A stretch of DNA of 9,277 nucleotides from positions 1 through 9,277 of the forward strand of contig CAYQKF010000173.1 of the NCBI GenBank assembly GCA_964417935.1. The letters are read 5' to 3'. The number at the start of each line of letters is the position of its first letter. Position 1 is the first letter of the stretch. This document shows positions 1 through 5,259 of this stretch, piece by piece. A program made the position numbers and the translations under genes. The DNA is from NIOZ-UU13 sp964417935 (GTDB taxonomy: Bacteria > Planctomycetota > Phycisphaerae > Sedimentisphaerales > Anaerobacaceae). Under the pieces are notes generated by a model. That model made no database searches, was not told where the DNA came from, and saw only the letters and a program-made list of their open reading frames with translations.

Positions 1-2
1 TT

Positions 3-74
3 GCCGATGTAGCTCAATGGTAGAGCACAGCTTTCGTAAAGCTGAGGTTGAGGGTCCGACTCCCTCCATCGGCT
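3..74 (+). tRNA. tRNA-Thr, anticodon CGT
   Basis: The full cloverleaf can be folded by eye. The 7-bp acceptor stem pairs GCCGATG (3-9) with CATCGGC (67-73). The D arm is GCTC/GAGC (12-15/23-26) with a GG-containing loop. The anticodon stem CAGCT/AGCTG (28-32/40-44) closes the loop TTCGTAA, giving anticodon CGT (35-37), which reads ACG (Thr). The T stem is GAGGG/CCCTC (50-54/62-66). The discriminator base is T74 and no CCA is encoded, so CCA must be added after transcription. The T loop reads TCCGACT, so position 55 is C where almost all tRNAs have U (pseudouridine). The promoter lies outside the window. The lipoprotein gene starts 45 bp downstream on the same strand and could be read from the same transcript. 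Confidence 0.95.
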
Positions 75-79
75 GTGGG

Positions 80-106
80 ATTTGGTGTGAAAGAACACAC
101 TCAAAT
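80..106 (+). other. hairpin between tRNA-Thr and lipoprotein gene
   Basis: ATTTG (80-84) plus GTGTG (85-89) pairs with CACAC (96-100) and CAAAT (102-106). This gives a 10-bp stem with a single bulged T at 101 and a 6-nt AAAGAA loop. No U tract follows, so it is not a standard intrinsic terminator. It ends one base before the GGGAG ribosome binding site (108-112) of the next gene. It could mark the tRNA 3' trailer, where RNases process the transcript, or modulate translation of the lipoprotein. Confidence 0.5.
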
Positions 107-119
107 TGGGAGATAAATT

Positions 120-1505
120 ATGGCTAAACACTCTTACCTCAAATTTATCATACTATTCATTTTGATAGCCGGATGTGAAGAGTACAAGTACAGCATTGAA
201 ATGAAACCTTGCGAGGAAGGAATTGAACGAAAACTTATTTGTCCAAGCTATTTATCTCAAGATAAAAGGGAAAGTATCACCAAGTTATATGAAAAGCAGG
301 TCGACCCCAACACATTTTGGGGCAGGTTCAATGAAAATCTCCCAAACGATGTCGGTGGAGCAGGATTTTATACTACTTTCAGTACAAATATGGGACAGGT
401 GAATATCTACTCGGAGCGTTTTAGGGGCAATGACAATTTGAATCATACTCTGGAGCAGGCACAACTGCTCGCAGATCGTATAGCCGACTTCTTAATCGGA
501 TGGCTGGAATACGAGCTTGGCGATGACCCTAATTTTGTTAACCTTAAGGCTTTTTGCAATGAGAACCTCAGGCCCGACTTGAAGAACCTAATGATTTACT
601 TTTGGTTATCAATTGCCTTGCCAGAATATAAGAGCAGTGCCTCAGAGGAGATTGTAATGCGTATGCAGCATTACGTGATTGAACGAGGCTATCTTAGCCC
701 AAAGGAAATGCACCTTTTGACTGAAAGCTTTGAGGATGGTCAGAAACAAGGCCTTCGGCTATTTCGCCAGTTGGTGACGGATAAAATGGGTTATTCATTG
801 CCCGGAATGGAAGCTGAGCGCTTAGTATTTTTGTCAGATAGCAAGCATGCGGAAGATTCAATAAAGTGGTATATTCGCACGACGGATTTTTTCAAGAGAG
901 CGTGGGAAGATAAAAAGCGTCAGGAGAATGATCCTAATGCCGAACCACCGGAGATAGATATGGATGATTTTATTATGCACGATATCGATTTCGAATTTGA
1001 TATATTCTCGTGGTCAGATAGCAAAATTGAGGTCAAGCTGGCTTGTGAAAATGAACCCTTTGAAACCAACGGTAAGTGGGACAAAGAAGCAAGTCAGGTT
1101 GTTTGGCGCTGCAGCATCGCTGGAAACGAAGAGTTACCCACCTTCTTTTTTGCCTCATCGAGTGATCCTAATAGGAAATACCAAGAAGAGCATTTTGGAG
1201 GTATAGTACTCAGCAGTGAAACTTTGGCGGAGTACTGTATGTGGAGAGAAAATCTTGATGAAGGAAAAGGCAAAGAATGGGACTCCTTTATCTTAAGTTT
1301 AAATCCAAGCCAAGACTTGGAAAAGCAGGTCAGCTCTTTCCGGTTTTCCCAGGATAGGCAAAAACAAAAAGAATCGGATGTGCGGAAGAGCGACTTAGCG
1401 AAAAAGCCGCGCGAGCTAATATTAACAGGCTTAAACAGGCTTAAAAGCAAAGAAAGAAGAAAAAGAGCACAGAAAAACACAAACGAAACAGACACAGTTA
1501 GATAA
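120..1505 (+). CDS. lipoprotein of unknown function, 461 aa
   Basis: This is a predicted exported lipoprotein of unknown function. The start is supported by GGGAG (108-112), 7 nt before the ATG. The N-terminus has a basic residue, a hydrophobic stretch (residues 8-17) and a lipobox LIAGC with Cys19, so signal peptidase II should cleave there and anchor the protein in a membrane. The mature part is soluble and rich in acidic and aromatic residues, with the notable stretch PNDVGGAGFYT (75-85) and extra cysteines at 31, 41 and 146. About 45 C-terminal residues are strongly Lys/Arg-rich and probably disordered. The DNA there holds a small tandem duplication of TTAA(A)CAGGC (1422-1440). I recall similar lipoproteins from planctomycetes but cannot name a domain. 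It is followed by a convergent hydrolase gene 215 bp away. That spacer shows no clear terminator hairpin. Confidence 0.85.
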   Translation: MAKHSYLKFIILFILIAGCEEYKYSIEMKPCEEGIERKLICPSYLSQDKRESITKLYEKQVDPNTFWGRFNENLPNDVGGAGFYTTFSTNMGQVNIYSERFRGNDNLNHTLEQAQLLADRIADFLIGWLEYELGDDPNFVNLKAFCNENLRPDLKNLMIYFWLSIALPEYKSSASEEIVMRMQHYVIERGYLSPKEMHLLTESFEDGQKQGLRLFRQLVTDKMGYSLPGMEAERLVFLSDSKHAEDSIKWYIRTTDFFKRAWEDKKRQENDPNAEPPEIDMDDFIMHDIDFEFDIFSWSDSKIEVKLACENEPFETNGKWDKEASQVVWRCSIAGNEELPTFFFASSSDPNRKYQEEHFGGIVLSSETLAEYCMWRENLDEGKGKEWDSFILSLNPSQDLEKQVSSFRFSQDRQKQKESDVRKSDLAKKPRELILTGLNRLKSKERRKRAQKNTNETDTVR

Positions 1506-1720
1506 AAAAAGTTAAAGTGCGGCAAGGATGGCAAGGTGTTGTCAGGGATGGAATAAGTATGTCGAATATGATTGGAAAATGAGTTTAAGGCTATTTTGAA
1601 ACTGACTTTGGACGGATTGTGAATCTCCAGGAAAAATACAATTAGCTCTAACAAATCCTCAAGGAGCTGGGGAAAGTCGTTGTGGCGTACTCAATTTTTG
1701 TGCTGGAATGTGACTACAGT

Positions 1721-2572
1721 CTAAAGAATTGTTGTGTTTCTTGAGCGCGGGTCTTTAATAGTGCTCGACCCGTTGCTAAGTGCACCGGCGAGGACCATAT
1801 CCCTGAGGCCGACCATCGGGTCATAAAATTTCTTTCTCAAATCGACCCTATTGACCATTATGCCGAGCCGATTGGTCTTTAGCTGGCGAACAATTTTGCC
1901 GTCCGGCTGAATAAAACACGATGGATATGGGCAATAATAGCCGCTCGAATTTGACATACTCACCCAAAAATGGTTCGTCGCTGCCCGGCACTGCATCGTC
2001 TGTCGCATAATGTGCGTATGTACGCTTGGCCCTTTTTGGCGGGCGTTGTAAAACGACTGGAAAATGCAGTTGACTTTTTGCTTATACAATTGGCGATAAA
2101 TCTCCGGAAACCGCAAATCAAAACATATCAGCAGCGAGCATTTTACGCCATTGATAGTGAAGTTCACAAATCTGTTGCCCGGCGTCAGCCGCCGCAAATC
2201 GCCCGGTGTACAGAATCTTTTGTCGTAGCGGTCAACAATCTTGCCCTTTGGATTGACAAGGTACAAGCTGTTGTGCGGTTTGTTCGGCTCAGTCAATCGG
2301 TGGGTACTGCCCAGAACGACCCATAGGCGCAGCTCGGCCGTAAGGGCCATAATCTTTTCCGTCTCTTGCCTGAGCAGGTCCCAATCGTAGCCCTCGAAGT
2401 TCGGAAAGTCCGTACCTACATAGCCACTAAGGGCACACTCGGAAAAATGAACAATATCAACACCGACCTTCTTAGCTTTGCGCAAAAACCCACAGATTGT
2501 CCGGGAGTTTCGCTTTACCGAAACCCCCACAGCAAACTGGCAGGCAGCAACTTTAAGTACACCAGCACCCAT
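1721..2572 (-). CDS. nitrilase-superfamily carbon-nitrogen hydrolase, 283 aa
   Basis: A cytoplasmic amidohydrolase of the nitrilase superfamily, which cleaves non-peptide C-N bonds in amides, N-carbamoyl compounds or nitriles. The substrate cannot be told from sequence. The Glu-Lys-Cys triad is visible: Glu45 in HFSECALSGY, Lys118 in DRYDKRF and Cys150 in LLICFDLRFPE. The first beta strand VAACQF sits at residues 8-13, as usual for the family, and the length is typical. I chose the ATG at 2572. An in-frame TTG at 2602 would add ten glycine-rich residues that do not fit the fold and has no ribosome binding site. The only good Shine-Dalgarno sequence upstream serves a 16-codon ORF whose stop overlaps this ATG (TAATG), so translation is probably coupled. 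The gene stands alone, convergent with the lipoprotein gene and divergent from the sugar transferase. Confidence 0.9.
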   Translation of the reverse strand: MGAGVLKVAACQFAVGVSVKRNSRTICGFLRKAKKVGVDIVHFSECALSGYVGTDFPNFEGYDWDLLRQETEKIMALTAELRLWVVLGSTHRLTEPNKPHNSLYLVNPKGKIVDRYDKRFCTPGDLRRLTPGNRFVNFTINGVKCSLLICFDLRFPEIYRQLYKQKVNCIFQSFYNARQKGPSVHTHIMRQTMQCRAATNHFWVSMSNSSGYYCPYPSCFIQPDGKIVRQLKTNRLGIMVNRVDLRKKFYDPMVGLRDMVLAGALSNGSSTIKDPRSRNTTIL

Positions 2573-2622
2573 TACACCCCCGCCCAAAAATCTAAAGGCC
2601 AAATTATAGCGTTGTTTGCCAT
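2572..2622 (-). CDS. possible 16-codon leader ORF coupled to the hydrolase
   Basis: On the minus strand an ATG at 2622 follows AGGTGA with 7 nt spacing, the best ribosome binding site near the hydrolase. It opens a 16-codon frame reading MANNAIIWPLDFWAGV, with two Trp codons. Its TAA stop overlaps the hydrolase ATG as TAATG, in a different frame (+1 shift). This is the standard geometry for termination-reinitiation coupling. It is too short to assign a function and may simply feed ribosomes to the hydrolase. The alternative is that it is the true N-terminus of the hydrolase with a frameshift, either a sequencing error or programmed, but the hydrolase already has a complete fold from its own ATG. 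Confidence 0.4.
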   Translation of the reverse strand: MANNAIIWPLDFWAGV

Positions 2623-2667
2623 ATTATCTTCACCTATCCGTAATCAAAAATAGAATTTGCTACCGAA

Positions 2668-2696
2668 ATTCTAACATAAATTGTGAAAGTAGTCTA
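2668..2696 (-). promoter_or_regulatory. sigma70-like promoter for leader ORF and hydrolase
   Basis: Read on the minus strand, TAGACT (2696-2691, 4 of 6 matches to TTGACA) is followed after 17 bp by TAGAAT (2673-2668, 5 of 6 matches to TATAAT). Transcription would start near 2661, about 40 nt before the leader ORF ATG at 2622. The spacing is ideal, but the region is AT-rich, so a chance match is possible. Confidence 0.4.
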
Positions 2697-2855
2697 TTGG
2701 ATGCAGAGTACAATCGACAAAATTGAAAGTTTCCTTTTGCCCGAGTTACAAAGAACGCCAGGTATTGATGGAATATGTAAAGACGAGCGAAGTCGAGGTA
2801 TCCGCGAGCTATGATATAAAATGCCCAAGCTTCCGGAATGATATCGTCGAGGATG

Positions 2856-2884
2856 TTGACATCAATGTTCCATTCGGGTACACT
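2856..2884 (+). promoter_or_regulatory. sigma70-like promoter for sugar transferase
   Basis: A perfect -35 box TTGACA (2856-2861) and the -10 box TACACT (2879-2884, 4 of 6) are separated by 17 bp. Transcription would begin near 2891, giving an 86-nt leader before the sugar transferase ATG at 2977. The 354 bp between the leader-ORF start (2622) and that ATG hold this promoter and the opposing promoter of the hydrolase. I see no convincing gene there. A 60-codon TTG-initiated frame (2723-2905) overlaps this promoter and lacks a ribosome binding site. Confidence 0.5.
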
Positions 2885-2976
2885 ACTCGCAGTGAGGTCT
2901 TATGAGCCTTTTTAATACTTTTAAATACCGCTGAATCTTCCTCAATGATACAGTTTTCAATAAGCGCGGGATAAGT

Positions 2977-3594
2977 ATGAGTTATTACGGTAATTTTAAA
3001 CGTGGACTTGATATTTTCATCGCTTTAGCCGCAATGATTATGCTCTTTCCGATTTTGGTTGCGATTGGATTAACCATAAGGCTTAGCAGTAAAGGGCCTG
3101 CAATATTCAAGCAGGAAAGGGCAGGGAAAAACGGCAAGCCGTTTGTCTTTTATAAGTTCCGCACAATGACACTCGATGTTGACCCTTTTGGGCCGAGTCC
3201 GAAATCCGGCAAAGACCGGCGGCTGACAAAAGTCGGGAAGTTTCTCCGGGAGTCTTCACTCGACGAACTGCCGCAGTTATTTAACATATTAAAAGGGGAT
3301 ATGAGTATTGTCGGGCCCCGGCCGTTGTATCTTTCCCAGATACCCGAGTGGAGCGAGCGGCAAAAAAAACGGCTGCTTGTCAAGCCCGGCCTGACGGGTT
3401 TGGCACAAATCCAGGGCAGAGCCGAGCTCACACGTGAAGAAAAACTTGAACTCGACGTTAAATATGTGGAAACCGCCGGCTTATTAACCGATATAAGGAT
3501 AATGCTGACGACTATCACCCATGTGTTCAGGCGAAAGAATATCTACGAAAAAAGGTACTCACAAACCGAATATACCCGAGGCCAAGATCGTTAA
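2977..3594 (+). CDS. small monotopic sugar-phosphate (phosphoglycosyl) transferase, 205 aa
   Basis: Bacterial sugar transferase family (PF02397; PglC, WbaP and EpsL relatives). Such enzymes move a sugar phosphate from a nucleotide sugar to undecaprenyl phosphate on the inner face of the membrane, starting exopolysaccharide, O-antigen or glycoprotein glycans. The N-terminal hydrophobic re-entrant segment is at about residues 11-34. The family blocks follow in order: KGPAIFKQERAG (39-50), FYKFRTM (58-64), SSLDELPQLFNILKGDMS (93-110) with the catalytic Asp96-Glu97 dyad, VGPRPL (112-117) and KPGLTGLAQIQGR (136-148). At 205 aa it is the minimal PglC-like form without the polytopic WbaP N-terminus. 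The start is set by homology; upstream there is only a weak GCGGGAT. No glycosyltransferase, flippase or polymerase gene is nearby, so the sugar and the product are unknown. A palindromic element begins 18 bp downstream. Confidence 0.93.
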   Translation: MSYYGNFKRGLDIFIALAAMIMLFPILVAIGLTIRLSSKGPAIFKQERAGKNGKPFVFYKFRTMTLDVDPFGPSPKSGKDRRLTKVGKFLRESSLDELPQLFNILKGDMSIVGPRPLYLSQIPEWSERQKKRLLVKPGLTGLAQIQGRAELTREEKLELDVKYVETAGLLTDIRIMLTTITHVFRRKNIYEKRYSQTEYTRGQDR

Positions 3595-3612
3595 ATGGTA
3601 GATGGATTAAAT

Positions 3613-3804
3613 ACTCAAACTGACCGAATTTTACTGTCATGCTGAGCAAAGCGAAGCATCTGGCCTATGAATGAGGATAATCTCGATAAATCGGGACTTG
3701 TGCAGGAAGAGATTCTTCACTTCGTTCAGAATGACAAATTGACTTATGTTATTATCAATAAAAAGTTTATAATTAATACTCAACCCAAATCGGTCAGTTT
3801 GAGT
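3613..3804. mobile_element. 192-bp MITE-like palindromic element with TSD
   Basis: The ends are a perfect 15-bp inverted repeat, ACTCAAACTGACCGA (3613-3627) and TCGGTCAGTTTGAGT (3790-3804). They are flanked directly by a 5-bp direct repeat TAAAT (3608-3612 and 3805-3809), which looks like a target-site duplication. Inside lies a second, imperfect inverted repeat of 27 nt (3635-3661 and 3710-3736, 22 of 27 matching). It belongs to the TGTCAT-CTGAG...AATCT type of dispersed palindrome known from many environmental bacterial genomes. No coding capacity is seen. It fills most of the 253 bp between the sugar transferase and the aminomutase genes, and the transcript could fold into a large hairpin ending the former. 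Confidence 0.65.
3768..3773 (+). promoter_or_regulatory. consensus -10 box inside element, facing the aminomutase gene
   Basis: TATAAT at 3768-3773 matches the -10 consensus exactly and points at the aminomutase-like gene 75 bp away. The best -35-like motif, TTGACT (3739-3744), is 23 bp upstream, longer than the usual 16-19 bp, so the promoter is uncertain. It lies in the AT-rich right arm of the palindromic element, so the element may have supplied transcription to its neighbour. Confidence 0.25.
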
Positions 3805-3814
3805 TAAATAGTAA

Positions 3815-3837
3815 CCAATTAACAGTTAATAAATTGG
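3815..3837 (+). promoter_or_regulatory. hairpin overlapping the aminomutase Shine-Dalgarno
   Basis: CCAATT (3815-3820) can pair with AATTGG (3832-3837) across an 11-nt loop. The last two Gs are also the first two of the GGAG ribosome binding site (3836-3839) that sits 8 nt before the ATG at 3848. A stem of six weak pairs would only partly hide that site, so any effect on translation is speculative. Confidence 0.25.
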
Positions 3838-3847
3838 AGTAAAGCTA

Positions 3848-4972
3848 ATGGATACAAAAACTGCTGCCAAAACCAGATACCTGACAAGACTGGAACAGAT
3901 TGAGCAATTAAGCGAGCAGGAAAGAGCCGAGCTGAAGAAGGTTACCGACAGGTTTCCTTTTCGGGGTAATGACTACTACCTGTCGCTGATCGACTGGGAT
4001 GCCCCGAACGACCCGATACGAAACATTATTATTCCGCATTTGCAGGAGCTTGAAGAATGGGGCAAACTCGACCCTTCCGACGAACATAGCTACACGGTTA
4101 TGCCCGGCGTTGAGCACAAGTATAATTCGACGGCCCTGTTTCTCGTAAGCAATGTTTGCGACGGTATATGCCGGTACTGCTTCCGTAAGCGAGTGTTTAT
4201 AGAACCACAAGAGGCCTATTTGCGTGATGTGCCGGCAGCAATCCAGTACGTCAAAAAACATCGCGAGATAAACAATGTGCTGCTGACCGGTGGCGACCCG
4301 CTGGTGCTGAGAACATTAAAACTTGAGGATATTATCCGACAACTGCGCCAAATAGAGCACGTTGAAATAATCCGTATCGGGACAAAGATACCTGCGTTCA
4401 ATCCGTATAGGATTATAAATGACCAGTCTTTATTGGAGATGATAGAAACTTTCAGCACCGAGCGCAAAAAGATATACGTGATGACACACTTCGTACATTC
4501 GAAGGAGTTGACGGATGTGGCGGTTCAGAGCGTTCACCTCCTGCAGAAAGCCGGTGCAATGATTGCGAATCAGACGCCACTGGTGCGCGGCCTGAATGAT
4601 GACCCGACGGTTATGGGAGAGCTGCTGAATAAGCTGTCCTACATCGGCGCGACACCTTATTATATTTTTCAGTGTCGCCCGGCCATTGGGAACAAGGCTT
4701 ATACGGTGCCTATCGAGGAAGGTTACGAGATTGTAGAGCAGGCAAAATCAATGGTGTCCGGCCTTGGGAAACGGGTTCGGTATGCAATGTCGCACGCGAC
4801 CGGCAAGATTGAAATCCTCGGCAAAACGAAAGAGTTTGTCTATTTCAGATATCACCGGGCGGCCGACGATGCCAACAGTGGACGCTTTATGGTTTTCAAG
4901 AGTAATCCCGATGCCTGCTGGCTCGATGATTACGATGAAATGGTGGACGATTATCCGATAACTCTACCATAA
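3848..4972 (+). CDS. KamA-family radical SAM protein (aminomutase-like), 374 aa
   Basis: This belongs to the lysine 2,3-aminomutase family. Members use a [4Fe-4S] cluster, S-adenosylmethionine and usually PLP to move an amino group between neighbouring carbons. The cluster motif CDGICRYC has cysteines 104, 108 and 111, followed by FRKR. The SAM-binding GGDPL is at 148-152. The C-terminal SHATGKIEILG places Lys320 where the PLP lysine of true lysine 2,3-aminomutase sits. However, the lysine-recognition aspartates of that enzyme (Asp293 and Asp330 in the clostridial protein) seem absent: the QCD region reads QCRPAIGN here, and YAMSH precedes the PLP lysine. The substrate is therefore probably not free lysine. 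The protein is shorter than KamA (about 416 aa) and longer than EpmB (about 342 aa), and no efp or epmA gene is adjacent. The start is supported by GGAG (3836-3839). The cytoplasmic gene stands alone between two palindromic elements. Confidence 0.9.
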   Translation: MDTKTAAKTRYLTRLEQIEQLSEQERAELKKVTDRFPFRGNDYYLSLIDWDAPNDPIRNIIIPHLQELEEWGKLDPSDEHSYTVMPGVEHKYNSTALFLVSNVCDGICRYCFRKRVFIEPQEAYLRDVPAAIQYVKKHREINNVLLTGGDPLVLRTLKLEDIIRQLRQIEHVEIIRIGTKIPAFNPYRIINDQSLLEMIETFSTERKKIYVMTHFVHSKELTDVAVQSVHLLQKAGAMIANQTPLVRGLNDDPTVMGELLNKLSYIGATPYYIFQCRPAIGNKAYTVPIEEGYEIVEQAKSMVSGLGKRVRYAMSHATGKIEILGKTKEFVYFRYHRAADDANSGRFMVFKSNPDACWLDDYDEMVDDYPITLP

Positions 4973-4989
4973 AGGATGTATAAACTAAG

Positions 4990-5150
4990 AGCCTATCCGA
5001 ATAACTATTCGCTCTCGCCTGTCATTCTGAACCCTTCGCTTCGCTCGAGGACAGGCTCCGCGCAGCGAAGTAAAGAATCTCCTCTTCGTTGGCCAGATTC
5101 TTCGGCTTCGCCTCAGAATGACAAAGGATGAAGGATTATTCGGATAAGCG
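4990..5150. mobile_element. 161-bp MITE-like palindromic element with TSD
   Basis: The terminal inverted repeats are AGCCTATCCGAATAA (4990-5004) and TTATTCGGATAAGCG (5136-5150), 13 of 15 matching with an uninterrupted 11-bp core. The direct repeat CTAAG flanks both ends exactly (4985-4989 and 5151-5155), as expected for a 5-bp target-site duplication. Inside are TGTCATTCTGA (5020-5030) and its perfect complement TCAGAATGACA (5113-5123), plus further TTCG/CGAA-rich half repeats. A small local palindrome CGAATA-AC-TATTCG lies at 4998-5011. It carries no gene. It follows the aminomutase stop by 17 bp, and a run of six T starts 10 bp after its right end (5161-5166), so it may also serve as a terminator. 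Confidence 0.6.
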
Positions 5151-5176
5151 CTAAGTCGCATTTTTTCTACCCTTGG

Positions 5177-5235
5177 CCCGTGAGACCGGGATTGATCCGG
5201 AACTGTAAGAACAGCCCTTGATGAACCGGGGGCTG
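5177..5235 (+). promoter_or_regulatory. hairpin-rich leader of the TIGR03790 gene
   Basis: Several short stems can form here, some mutually exclusive: CCCG/CGGG (5177-5180/5187-5190), CCGG/CCGG (5186-5189/5197-5200), CTGT/ACAG (5203-5206/5211-5214) and CAGCCC/GGGCTG (5212-5217/5230-5235). The last two compete for bases 5212-5214. I do not recognise a known riboswitch class. It may be a simple terminator-like or regulatory leader in front of the ribosome binding site at 5251. Confidence 0.3.
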
Positions 5236-5259
5236 ATTGTTTATTAAACCAGGACGCGT

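Noticed and set aside
3..120. tRNA gene as attachment site of an integrated island
   Set aside because: No integrase, no duplicated tRNA 3' end and no compositional break were seen downstream in the window.
1094..1654. 186-codon minus-strand frame antisense to the lipoprotein end
   Set aside because: It is hydrophobic and Ser/Phe-rich, as expected from reading the opposite strand of a Lys/Glu-rich region. It has no family features and overlaps a gene with clear signals.
1506..1720. Possible gene remnant in the convergent spacer after the lipoprotein gene
   Set aside because: Two frames give short protein-like stretches, but each is broken quickly and neither matches a family I know. No terminator hairpin or repeat was found either.
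2573..2602. TTG start at 2602 extending the hydrolase by 10 residues
   Set aside because: No Shine-Dalgarno precedes it, the extra residues (MAFRFLGGGV) are outside the family fold, and the ATG at 2572 overlaps the stop of a well-initiated short frame.
1970..2653. Plus-strand frames at 1970-2326 and 2366-2653
   Set aside because: They are antisense to the hydrolase, whose catalytic triad and full fold are on the minus strand.
2701..2905. Two short plus-strand frames (ATG 2701-2814, 37 codons; TTG 2723-2905, 60 codons)
   Set aside because: They overlap each other in different frames, lack ribosome binding sites, and lie over the sugar transferase promoter. I recognise no family in either.
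3848..4972. Calling the radical SAM protein lysine 2,3-aminomutase (kamA) or EpmB outright
   Set aside because: The lysine-binding aspartates seem missing and there is no efp or epmA context, so only the family is stated.
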